From the NCBI RefSeq assembly GCF_024347435.1, contig NZ_AP025480.1:2976001-3040000 (forward strand): 64,000 bases of DNA. The letters run 5' to 3'. The translations under genes were made by a program, and so were the position numbers. Position 1 is the first letter of the stretch, and every line of letters begins with the position of its first letter. The notes below the pieces were generated by a model. That model saw nothing but the letters and a program-made list of their open reading frames with translations. It was not told the DNA's origin and searched no databases. This document shows, piece by piece, positions 1 to 7,696 of this stretch. Origin of the DNA: Vibrio cyclitrophicus (GTDB taxonomy: Bacteria; Pseudomonadota; Gammaproteobacteria; Enterobacterales; Vibrionaceae).

Positions 1-392
1 TCAATATCGTAGCCATACATATCCTGAGCAACAGCCAGTACTTCGTCTAGTGTCACGTCCGTTAGATTAAGCGTAAGGTTTCCTGACACACCAGGGTGAA
101 TGGCCGCACTATACTCAGTACCTTTCACTAAGCTGGCAAAGAAGGTTCTCGCTTCAACGCCTTTTGCTTGAATACGAAAGCGCTTAACGGTTTCCGTCCC
201 CGGAGACATGGAGTCAGAATTAAGCTGAGGCATAAGGTCATCTTGAACCGACGAAGGCAGTTCATGAAGTGCTCGACTATTGGCTTCATTAATGGATTCG
301 TTCAAAGACTCTTTAATCTCAACAGGATCTCTGTGTCCCATCGAACAGCCGACTAAAGATGACACTAGAATTGCTACTACAAGTTTACGCAT
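1..392 (-). CDS. mshL: MSHA pilus secretin MshL, N-terminal part (runs off the window)
   Basis: Only about the first 130 codons are present; the gene continues past base 1. The start ATG is followed by a lipoprotein signal peptide (hydrophobic stretch ending in LVGCS, so Cys16 would be the lipidated residue). The later part reads ...NLTLNLTDVTLDEVLAVAQD, which is typical of the secretin N0/STN domain found before the secretin pore in type IV pilus proteins. MshL forms the outer-membrane channel of the mannose-sensitive haemagglutinin pilus. It follows mshK by 15 bp and is the last visible member of the operon csrD-mshI-mshJ-mshK-mshL. The assignment rests on the domain and on the operon order, which is that of V. 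cholerae. Confidence 0.9.
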   Translation of the reverse strand, partial: MRKLVVAILVSSLVGCSMGHRDPVEIKESLNESINEANSRALHELPSSVQDDLMPQLNSDSMSPGTETVKRFRIQAKGVEARTFFASLVKGTEYSAAIHPGVSGNLTLNLTDVTLDEVLAVAQDMYGYDI

Positions 393-407
393 GTCTTCAC
401 TCAAACC

Positions 408-741
408 TTAATTATTCTTAACATCTAAAGAGAACATCTCTAATTTCCACTGCTTAGAGCTTCTCTGCAGAGTGACGTATTCTGGATCTATGTTTTTCAC
501 TCGGTACCCTCTGATCGTTTCTCCTTGACCTAAAATCTGACCATTCATAATCGCATAGCAAGGCGTATCACCTTTACAAACGATGCTTTCTAGGGACGGT
601 AGGCGATAGCGAGTTGGCGCCTTTTTAGCAGGCGCGGTTTTTTTGTTCAGGAGTAAGCCAACCTAATGGTGCCGTTGGATCTTGCTCTGCCCAAACCACT
701 GAGCTACTTAAAAGTAGGGACAACAATAGAGTTCTAACCAC
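408..741 (-). pseudogene. mshK: mshK, MSHA biogenesis protein, frameshifted in an A7 run
   Basis: Reading from a GTG start with a good AGGAG site seven bases upstream gives a signal peptide and then AEQDPTAPLGWLTPEQK. The frame then hits a run of seven A (bases 638-644) and stops at once (NRAC stop). If the run had six A, the frame would continue as TAPAKKAPTRYRLPSLES and so on to ...WKLEMFSLDVKNN and a stop just before mshL, giving about 110 residues, the usual MshK size (a PilP-like periplasmic factor). The segment is 334 bp, one base more than a multiple of three, which fits a single inserted base. The start overlaps the end of mshJ. The cause could be a true mutation, phase variation, transcriptional slippage at A7, or a sequencing error in a homopolymer. 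Confidence 0.85.
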
Positions 742-1381
742 CGATAAACTCCTGTCTAGTACCAAGTGTGTAAACCTCAAATACGAGTCGAGCTTTAGGG
801 TACTCTTCAACTGAGTATTTAAATGTTCGCCAGTAATAGCTAACAGGAAGAGATTCAAGGGCTTGAAGGTAAGCAGAAATATCAAAATAGCTGCCCGTCA
901 ATTCCATTCTCACAGGATGAAGAAAGTAACCTGAATATTCACTGGTCTCTTTATTGTTCGAAATCGCTTCTGGTTTTAATGACTCTAGCGACTCAAGCTT
1001 TAGCCCACTACCAGCGTTAAGAACGCTCTCCAGTAACTGCGACATTTGAGAAGGCGTGATCAACCCATCGACAATCTGCGAAAGCTGAAGTGAAAGGTCT
1101 TGGCTTTCAACAAGTAGCTTTTTGTACTCGATGTTGATTTCTTTATCTGGGTTTTTATTGAGCTTAGCTTGCAGAACGAGTAGCTCACCCTGCAGTCTTT
1201 GATTTGATTGAGTCAGGCTCATCGTCTTAGCATTTTTGGCTTGTAAGTCGAGATACGCAGGTTCAACCAACAAGGTGAACAACAGCATGGATAGCCCAAC
1301 AAAACCACACACGAAAAGTAGCCATTTTTCTCTTTGGCTTAATGCAAGAAACTTATCGTTAAGCTGGTTCCACTGTTGCAT
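734..1381 (-). CDS. mshJ: MSHA biogenesis protein MshJ (PilO-like)
   Basis: This 215-residue protein has a short cytoplasmic N-terminus (about 18 residues), one membrane segment at about residues 20-40, a coiled-coil stretch at roughly 42-90 rich in Leu, Gln and Lys, and a periplasmic alpha/beta domain to the end. That is the layout of PilO, the inner-membrane alignment-complex subunit of type IV pili, and MshJ is its MSHA counterpart. The start ATG shares one base with the stop of mshI and the end overlaps the mshK start, so translation of the three genes is probably coupled. The function is inferred from the family and operon place rather than from any catalytic motif. Confidence 0.88.
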   Translation of the reverse strand: MQQWNQLNDKFLALSQREKWLLFVCGFVGLSMLLFTLLVEPAYLDLQAKNAKTMSLTQSNQRLQGELLVLQAKLNKNPDKEINIEYKKLLVESQDLSLQLSQIVDGLITPSQMSQLLESVLNAGSGLKLESLESLKPEAISNNKETSEYSGYFLHPVRMELTGSYFDISAYLQALESLPVSYYWRTFKYSVEEYPKARLVFEVYTLGTRQEFIGG

Positions 1382-2823
1382 TATTTACTCTCCCTGCGAG
1401 TACTTAATTCAAACGTCACCACATCTTGCTCATTGCGACCTATTTTAAGTTTTTCAAAGGCACGCCCGACTAAATTAAGCTCTGTTTTAAATTGACCAAT
1501 CCAATTCGGAACAACATTGGCGTTACGAGCTAAGCCACTGAGGTCTAAAGTATCGTGCGTCATATAAATATGCGAAAGCGATATGTCATTTCGGCCTAAT
1601 TTAGCTAAGGAATTCATGACGCCAGAATACCCGACTTGTTGTGATTCGTCGTATTGCCCGACCGCCTTCAATGCCTCTTTTTTGGCCTGAGTCTCACGTT
1701 TGAGACGCGCAACAGCGGCCACTTTCTCTGGAGACGGTTTGTGTTGAGTTAACTTACTATTCAATTGGTTAACTTGCTTGTTAAGTCGGTTCGAGTCATG
1801 TTGCAGAGCTGTTAGTTCTTTATCTAGATTAGAAACTTGATACTGCATTACAAAGTAACCACCCAGCAGCAAAACACAAACTAGCCCCCAAATCGCAACA
1901 ACATTTGTCAGCGTAAAATATTCTTTTTTAGGCTTGAGGTGTTCAGGGTAAAGATTAACATTAAAAGTATCTTTTTCAGCTGCGAGTTTAACCAACAAAC
2001 TCTCTGAATTATCACGTTCACCTTCCACCAACAACGAAACTGTCGAGCTCAGTGTGTTATTTAACGCACTTTGTAATTCAGTCTCGTCTTCCTCATCACA
2101 GCAGATTTTTAACTGATGAAGTTGAGTACCTTTGATTTGAGAAGAAAGATAATCAATTGAGCGTTGCAACTCTAAAGCAAGGCCATCTAACTGAAGAACA
2201 CTTGATGCTACACCGGTTAAAGGAGGGACAACGCTACGGATCGTTCTTTGGAAACAAACCGTATTTTCAACAAACGCACCAAGCTTAAAATGTGAATTGG
2301 AGCTACGTTGTAAAAGGATAAAATTAGAAAGCTCACCTGCGCTATAACCCCAGATTTCATCTTCAGGGGCAACGCCTTTAAGTTCCACTTGCGCTGATTG
2401 AGTAATGTTTACAAGCTTATTTAAAAGCTTTTTAGGCAAAACATACACTTGTAGCTTGTTCGAAGTAGGTAAGGCTACCGCACTCGCCGTAATCTCAGTC
2501 ACCCTTTCAGAGGCAAGATCTTTCAGTAAAAATGGCAGTGCAACCGACCACTCATTCTCTGGAATGTCCGGTTTATCAATTTGGTAGGTTTGGTAGTAGT
2601 TAGCACAAACTATCAACTGCAGACTATTACTGGTAAATGCCTCACTGCTAAGCGATTTTTTTAGTGCACTCTCCCAATCCCCATTAACTACCGAGGTACT
2701 GGTTACTTGAGGTTCTTGATCTGCCGATAAAATATAAATGGCATCGTTGCCTAACATAACAACCTGAGAGCTGCCTTTGTTATTCGCTGGCTTTATCTTG
2801 TCTAAAATCGCTTTAAAATTCAT
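1381..2823 (-). CDS. mshI: MSHA biogenesis protein MshI (PilM/PilN-like)
   Basis: MshI has 480 residues. The first 300 or so are a soluble domain resembling the divergent PilM/GspL cytoplasmic part. A single membrane span follows at about residues 305-330, then a coiled coil (about 335-390) and a C-terminal periplasmic domain of PilN type ending in TRRESK. The protein therefore joins a cytoplasmic and a PilN-like module, which form the inner-membrane platform with MshJ and MshK. It sits 2 bp after csrD and overlaps mshJ by one base. No ATPase motif is visible; in this system that role belongs to other msh genes outside the window. Assignment is by architecture and position. Confidence 0.85.
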   Translation of the reverse strand: MNFKAILDKIKPANNKGSSQVVMLGNDAIYILSADQEPQVTSTSVVNGDWESALKKSLSSEAFTSNSLQLIVCANYYQTYQIDKPDIPENEWSVALPFLLKDLASERVTEITASAVALPTSNKLQVYVLPKKLLNKLVNITQSAQVELKGVAPEDEIWGYSAGELSNFILLQRSSNSHFKLGAFVENTVCFQRTIRSVVPPLTGVASSVLQLDGLALELQRSIDYLSSQIKGTQLHQLKICCDEEDETELQSALNNTLSSTVSLLVEGERDNSESLLVKLAAEKDTFNVNLYPEHLKPKKEYFTLTNVVAIWGLVCVLLLGGYFVMQYQVSNLDKELTALQHDSNRLNKQVNQLNSKLTQHKPSPEKVAAVARLKRETQAKKEALKAVGQYDESQQVGYSGVMNSLAKLGRNDISLSHIYMTHDTLDLSGLARNANVVPNWIGQFKTELNLVGRAFEKLKIGRNEQDVVTFELSTRRESK

Positions 2824-2825
2824 GC

Positions 2826-4862
2826 TTAACTATTACTCTTACGCCATCGATTTCTTCGACCAACTTTTACCACGGATTCAGCTTTCACTGCCTTCTCACC
2901 TTGATTAGGCAAAGGGATAATTTGTTGCTCTTCGTCAAAATATCGCCCTTGATAGCCGTTAATACCTAACTCTATTAAGGTATTCTTTTCTTGTTTTGTC
3001 TCGACCCCTACGGCAATAACTTGAGTTGGGGAGTCGCCACATGCCCCTATTAAACTACGGACAAACAGCTGATTCTCATGCCTTTGATCGATTTTCTTTA
3101 TTAGGCTTCGGTGAAGCTTAATAAAATTGACCTTTAAATCTTTGATGTAGTGAGTGCTAACAATGGTTCGCCCAGCTTGACCAACGATAATTTTACACCC
3201 TAGCCCTTTCAACATCTTTGCGACCGGTCTCATATAATCAAGATGAGCAATCAAGTGCCCTTCAGGGAACTCAAAGGCCAATTGAGAACGGTGTTGAGCC
3301 GAAAGCTGTAACAACTCACTTCTAAACCACTTAAAATGCTGTTTACTGACAAACGGGGTCACATTCAAATTCACCGAATAGTTGCTAGGTTTTGTTGATT
3401 CTTTCAGTGATGTTAACAGTACTTTCAGAACCGACTGATCCATTTGAGCTTGATAGCCCACTTGCTCTACCGCAGGCATAAATCGAGACGATTTCAGTAA
3501 ACCTTTGTCTGGATCTTGAATTCTAACAAACATTTCTCTATGTAATTCATTAACTTGACCAGACTCCGAAATAAGATAACACCGCTGAGCAAAGATTACT
3601 AAATTTTCAGGGAGTAGAGCTTTATCAAGTAATGTTCTCCAGCGAACGCTGCCTCTATCAAGCTCATTTTTGTTCTGTTTAGGGTAGCGGCTCCAGTTAT
3701 TGATACGTTCCAACTGAGCACTCTTTAATGCGGTTTCCGTTTCATCCATGATCTTGCTATGGCGCTCACCTTCGGTATACATGGTCACACCGATATGACA
3801 CCAATTGTCAAGTTCCAAAGGCTCAGGTGGCGTTAGCTTATCTAACTGCCTTAAACATTGAGCCGCCAAGGTCGCAATATCCTTTGCTCCCTGATGAGGA
3901 ATAAACACCGCGAAGTCGGCTTCGTAATAACGAGAAAAGATAACATCAGGATAACGCTGAACAATATTCGATAATACTTCACCGACTTCAATGATGAAGC
4001 TGTCCGTGATTTGCTTGTCATTAGCATCACAAACTTGTTCCCACCCGTCGATACGTATTAGTAATACGCCACCTCGAGCACCACTTTCATGTAAGGTTGA
4101 TTCAAGTTTGTTGTCAAAGAGTACTCGATTGGCTGTACCTGTGAGCTTATCTAGAAAGGTATGAGTACGGATAAAGGTATCAAAGCGGCTTCTTTCTTGA
4201 CGAGCATCTTTCAGCTCTTCTATCAATACGTCTAAGGCTTCGCTTGCAGTATACGGCCATTCTCTCTCATCGCCTTTTGCATGAGCTTCAACTTGCCCCG
4301 CAAGGATCATTCGGCCTCGCTCTTCGAGCATTTCGGATCCCATTAATTGCTCTTTTAGCCATCGGACACCACGAATCAGACAGAAAATAATCAAAGCAAC
4401 GGCTAAAGTAATCGACCACATAGCCTCCATTGAATAGCTATAACCAATGTAAGGCGGAAGTGCTTTAAATTCGATTCGATAGCCTTCATTTCGCTCTAAA
4501 ACAAAACTTCTTTTATAAAGACGACTAGGATCGATTTGCGGGGAGGTATCTTTAAAGCGATAAACGATGCCAGTCCTGTTCGAGAGTTTCATCTCAACAA
4601 TATTGCTCGCTTGTAACATCTTAGGCATCCAACGCTGCATCGAATACGCGGCGTCTGGGTCTTCCATTTCTTTATCTACAACATCGACAATACCAACCAA
4701 ATAATGGTCTAAATATTCCTGCCCAATACGCTTAAAAGAAAGTGCGCCACCGATAAAAAGAATGAACATCGCACTGATAACTATCACGGTGACAAATGCC
4801 ACTAAGCGAGTGCTCAATTTTAGTGTGGGGGTATATCTCATGAATAACGAAATCCTTTTCAA
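2826..4862 (-). CDS. csrD: RNase E specificity factor CsrD (MshH), degenerate GGDEF-EAL protein
   Basis: The 678-residue protein has two membrane spans (about residues 19-42 and 148-165) that flank a periplasmic sensor loop, a HAMP-like linker, a GGDEF-like domain (about 235-390) and an EAL-like domain (about 405-650). Both signature motifs are lost: RYYEADF stands where GGDEF should be (residues 311-317), and EMF stands where EAL should be (443-445). This is the hallmark of CsrD/MshH, which does not make or break c-di-GMP but promotes RNase E decay of CsrB-type small RNAs and so affects CsrA activity. It lies directly before mshI, the place it has in V. cholerae, although its role is regulatory rather than structural for the pilus. 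Confidence 0.9.
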   Translation of the reverse strand: MKRISLFMRYTPTLKLSTRLVAFVTVIVISAMFILFIGGALSFKRIGQEYLDHYLVGIVDVVDKEMEDPDAAYSMQRWMPKMLQASNIVEMKLSNRTGIVYRFKDTSPQIDPSRLYKRSFVLERNEGYRIEFKALPPYIGYSYSMEAMWSITLAVALIIFCLIRGVRWLKEQLMGSEMLEERGRMILAGQVEAHAKGDEREWPYTASEALDVLIEELKDARQERSRFDTFIRTHTFLDKLTGTANRVLFDNKLESTLHESGARGGVLLIRIDGWEQVCDANDKQITDSFIIEVGEVLSNIVQRYPDVIFSRYYEADFAVFIPHQGAKDIATLAAQCLRQLDKLTPPEPLELDNWCHIGVTMYTEGERHSKIMDETETALKSAQLERINNWSRYPKQNKNELDRGSVRWRTLLDKALLPENLVIFAQRCYLISESGQVNELHREMFVRIQDPDKGLLKSSRFMPAVEQVGYQAQMDQSVLKVLLTSLKESTKPSNYSVNLNVTPFVSKQHFKWFRSELLQLSAQHRSQLAFEFPEGHLIAHLDYMRPVAKMLKGLGCKIIVGQAGRTIVSTHYIKDLKVNFIKLHRSLIKKIDQRHENQLFVRSLIGACGDSPTQVIAVGVETKQEKNTLIELGINGYQGRYFDEEQQIIPLPNQGEKAVKAESVVKVGRRNRWRKSNS

Positions 4863-4935
4863 CTCACATTATACCGTATTGCTACTTATACTATAAATTG
4901 ACGTTGTAAATAAAGCGTTAAGAATTGTAGGTAAC

Positions 4936-4962
4936 AAAAAGCCGCGATAAACGCGGCTTTTT
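4936..4962 (-). terminator. Intrinsic terminator after ssb
   Basis: The stem AAGCCGCG/CGCGGCTT has a four-base loop and a T run on the minus-strand side. It lies between the ssb stop and the csrD start, so it separates ssb from the csrD-msh operon. Confidence 0.85.
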
Positions 4963-5002
4963 CCAATTTAATACTGTCTTTATAATATATTAAAAACAGG
5001 TG

Positions 5003-5557
5003 TCAAAATGGGATGTCATCATCAAAATCCATCGGTGGCTCATTATATTGAGGTTGAGCCTGCTGAGGAGCTTGTTGAGGTGCTTTCGGCTGCTGTTGAG
5101 CAGGAGCACTGTATTGTTGTTGCTGCTGTTGTGGTTGCTGTGGTTGACCCCAACCACCTTGCTGTTGGTTACCCATACCACCTTGAGCAGGAGCACCGCC
5201 TTGAGCACGGCCACCAAGCATTTGCATTACACCGTTGAAGCCTTGAACAACCACTTCAGTTGTGTAGCGATCTTGACCGCTTTGATCTTGCCATTTACGA
5301 GTCTGAAGTTGACCTTCAATGTAAACTTGAGAACCTTTACGTAGGTACTCACCAGCAACTTCCGCCAGCTTGCCAAACAGAGCAACACGGTGCCATTCTG
5401 TTTTTTCACGCTGTTCGCCAGTTGCTTTGTCACGCCATGACTCTGACGTTGCAATGGTAATGTTCGCTACTGCGCCGCCATTCGGCATGTAACGAATTTC
5501 AGGGTCATTACCTAGGTTACCCACTAATATAACTTTGTTAACTCCACGGCTAGCCAT
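5003..5557 (-). CDS. ssb: Single-stranded DNA-binding protein SSB
   Basis: SSB coats single-stranded DNA during replication, repair and recombination. The OB-fold (about residues 1-110) begins [21 protein letters not shown] Gln/Pro/Gly-rich linker follows (about 112-172) with several CAG/CAA runs. The acidic tip DDDIPF at the C-terminus recruits partner proteins. Length (184 residues) fits gammaproteobacterial SSB. In E. coli ssb lies next to uvrA; here qstR and galU lie between the two. I do not see a clear LexA box in its upstream region. Confidence 0.97.
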   Translation of the reverse strand: MASRGVNKVILVGNLGNDPEIRYMPNGGAVANITIATSESWRDKATGEQREKTEWHRVALFGKLAEVAGEYLRKGSQVYIEGQLQTRKWQDQSGQDRYTTEVVVQGFNGVMQMLGGRAQGGAPAQGGMGNQQQGGWGQPQQPQQQQQQYSAPAQQQPKAPQQAPQQAQPQYNEPPMDFDDDIPF

Positions 5558-5835
5558 GATTTGCTCCGTCTAAATTCATAGTCTCAGAAAATTTTAGCGG
5601 ACAAGAATAGCATGCTTTTCTACAGTGATAAATCGCATTCCTATTCTCGCTCTTATACAAAGAATAAAAACGTAACAAATCATGATATTCAGAGCGATGT
5701 TGCTTTTTTCTCCACTGATAAACCACTCATTTACTTTGATCATTGATATTCAACGCAAGACACAACCAAGGCGCTAGAGAAGCAATGGCGTGCATGACAA
5801 CGTGAAATCTAATTCTACCCTTACAAGGATTATCA
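5558..5835. promoter_or_regulatory. Divergent control region between ssb and qstR
   Basis: This 278-bp AT-rich spacer has to hold both promoters. A loose inverted repeat around TTGATCATTGATATTCAA (about 5736-5753) could be a regulator site on the qstR side, where HapR and TfoX-dependent control are known from V. cholerae. No motif is strong enough to name with confidence, and no small gene is evident. Confidence 0.4.
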
Positions 5836-6483
5836 ATGAGAAAATCTCGATATGCTCACACTTTACACTTTCTGTGCATAGATCCAAGCGAGACTCACCT
5901 ACACGTAAAAGAGATAGAAAAGCACCTAATTATCCCACTCTACAAGATGACAGCGGGCGACTTGATGCTTTTCGATAGAAAGCAAAGTAATCGTATCTTA
6001 CTCATCGACTATAAAGAGGTGCCACAGTTAATCGTTGTTTTCCCTAACTTACCCGTCATGTGGAAAAACAATGAGATCATCTTGTTCAATGTACCTCAAC
6101 AGCTCCCTACCTCGGAGTTGCTCACTTTCGGCGTATTAAAAGGGCTATTTTATGACTCCGAACAAAAAGTGAAAATAGCAAAGGGGCTTCAACAGGTCAT
6201 TAATGGTGATAATTGGTTACCACGAAAAGTAACCAATCAACTGCTTTTTTATTACCGTAATATGGTGAACACCAACACGACACCCACCAATGTAGATTTG
6301 ACGATCAGAGAAAACCAAGTGATCCGTTGCCTTCAATCGGGGTCATCCAACACTCAAATAGCCGATGATTTATTTATTAGCGAGTTCACCGTAAAGTCAC
6401 ACCTTTATCAGATTTTCCGTAAGTTAGCGGTTAAGAATAGAGTCCAAGCTATCGCATGGGCTAATCAGAACTTACTTGCATAA
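5836..6483 (+). CDS. qstR: LuxR-type regulator of the VpsT/CsgD family, probable QstR
   Basis: The 215-residue protein has an N-terminal receiver-like domain (about 1-145) without the usual phospho-acceptor pattern, and a C-terminal LuxR helix-turn-helix (about 152-212, with SNTQIADDLFISEFTVKSHL). In V. cholerae the gene between ssb and galU is qstR, which connects quorum sensing and TfoX to competence genes and the type VI secretion system. Position and length match it. At the place of the c-di-GMP-binding W[FLM][TS]R motif of VpsT the protein has WLPR (127-130), so c-di-GMP binding is doubtful. The start has a fair AAGGA site nine bases upstream. Another VpsT-like role cannot be excluded by sequence alone. 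Confidence 0.75.
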   Translation: MRKSRYAHTLHFLCIDPSETHLHVKEIEKHLIIPLYKMTAGDLMLFDRKQSNRILLIDYKEVPQLIVVFPNLPVMWKNNEIILFNVPQQLPTSELLTFGVLKGLFYDSEQKVKIAKGLQQVINGDNWLPRKVTNQLLFYYRNMVNTNTTPTNVDLTIRENQVIRCLQSGSSNTQIADDLFISEFTVKSHLYQIFRKLAVKNRVQAIAWANQNLLA

Positions 6484-6640
6484 TTGATCCGCCTCTTAAA
6501 CTGAGGATAATTTTGAGGAAAACTCTAGTAAACCATACGTATTGTTGCTGAATTTTCGACATAACTTATGCTAGAGTTGCCCTCAGAAATATCAGCCACT
6601 CAGGTTGAATCAATAATTATTATAGATAAAGGGTCTTATC

Positions 6641-7513
6641 ATGATCAAAAAGTGCCTTTTCCCGGCAGCTGGCTACGGTACACGCTTCTTACCTGCAACT
6701 AAGTCAATGCCTAAAGAGATGATGCCTGTTGTAAACAAGCCTCTAATTGAATACGGTGTTGAAGAAGCTATCGAAGCTGGTATGGACGGTATGTGTATTG
6801 TTACCGGTCGTGGTAAGCATTCTCTGATGGATCACTTCGATAAAAACTACGAACTCGAACATCAGATCAGCGGCACGAATAAAGAAGACTTGTTGATCAA
6901 TATCCGTGAAACAATTGAAGCGGCAAACTTCACTTACATTCGCCAACGTGAAATGAAAGGTCTAGGTCATGCTATCTTGACTGGCCGCGAGCTTGTGGGT
7001 GATGAACCGTTTGCAGTCGTGCTTGCTGATGACCTTTGTGTGAACGAACAACAAGGTGTGTTGGCTCAAATGGTTGCACTGTACAAACAGTTCCGTTGTT
7101 CAATCGTTGCTGTTCAAGAAGTGCCAGAAAACGAAACGCACAAATACGGTGTTATCTCTGGTGAAATGATTAAAGATGATCTTTTCCGTGTTGACGACAT
7201 GGTTGAGAAACCAGAACCAGGTACTGCACCAAGTAATCTAGCGATCATTGGCCGTTACATTCTGACTCCAGACATCTTTGAACTTATCGAGCAGACTGAA
7301 CCAGGTAAAGGTGGCGAAATCCAGATTACCGATGCATTGTTAAAACAAGCCAAAGCAGGCTGTGTATTAGCATACAAATTTAAAGGCCAACGCTTTGATT
7401 GCGGTAGTGTAGAAGGCTATATCGAAGCAACAAATTACTGCTTTGAAAACCTATACAAAAAAGACCAGCAACAAATCGAACTAGGTAAGCACTCAACAAC
7501 AAAAGAGGCTTAA
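6641..7513 (+). CDS. galU: UTP-glucose-1-phosphate uridylyltransferase
   Basis: GalU makes UDP-glucose from UTP and glucose-1-phosphate, for LPS core, capsule and other glycans. The nucleotide-binding signature AAGYGTRFLPATKSMPKEM is at residues 9-27, and VEKPEPG and GEIQITDAL, both typical of this family, are further on. The length of 290 residues is normal. It is followed by its own terminator, so it is probably transcribed separately from uvrA. Its product also feeds the envelope sugars used by neighbouring surface genes, although no direct operon link is seen. Confidence 0.96.
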   Translation: MIKKCLFPAAGYGTRFLPATKSMPKEMMPVVNKPLIEYGVEEAIEAGMDGMCIVTGRGKHSLMDHFDKNYELEHQISGTNKEDLLINIRETIEAANFTYIRQREMKGLGHAILTGRELVGDEPFAVVLADDLCVNEQQGVLAQMVALYKQFRCSIVAVQEVPENETHKYGVISGEMIKDDLFRVDDMVEKPEPGTAPSNLAIIGRYILTPDIFELIEQTEPGKGGEIQITDALLKQAKAGCVLAYKFKGQRFDCGSVEGYIEATNYCFENLYKKDQQQIELGKHSTTKEA

Positions 7514-7577
7514 TCGCTAGTTTTGGCATACTAACTAATGATACGTAGCGATGAGTTAGTCGCGTAATAAATGATTT

Positions 7578-7609
7578 AAAGGGTGACTCGAAAGCGTCAC
7601 CCTTTTTTT
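7578..7609 (+). terminator. Intrinsic terminator after galU
   Basis: AAAGGGTGAC and GTCACCCTTT form a perfect 10-bp stem followed by a run of T. Confidence 0.92.
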
Positions 7610-7612
7610 GTT

Positions 7613-7632
7613 TACTGTTTTTTTATCCAGTA
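7613..7632 (+). promoter_or_regulatory. LexA (SOS) box before uvrA
   Basis: TACTGTTTTTTTATCCAGTA has the CTG-N10-CAG core of the LexA operator, with matching TACTG/CAGTA ends. It lies 65-84 bp before the uvrA start, where LexA repression of this nucleotide-excision gene is expected. Confidence 0.85.
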
Positions 7633-7696
7633 AAACTTTGCACAAATCTCACTCTATGTAATACTTTACCCACTTAAAATTACATGGTCTATTGAG

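Noticed and set aside
638-644. Programmed frameshifting as the sure explanation for mshK
   Set aside because: The slip needed is removal of one A; no stimulatory stem is evident, so mutation or sequencing error is at least as likely.
2826-4862. csrD as an active diguanylate cyclase or phosphodiesterase
   Set aside because: Both signature motifs are replaced (RYYEADF and EMF).
5000-5460. Several frames opposite and inside ssb
   Set aside because: They arise from the Gln-rich repeats of the linker; SSB accounts for the region.
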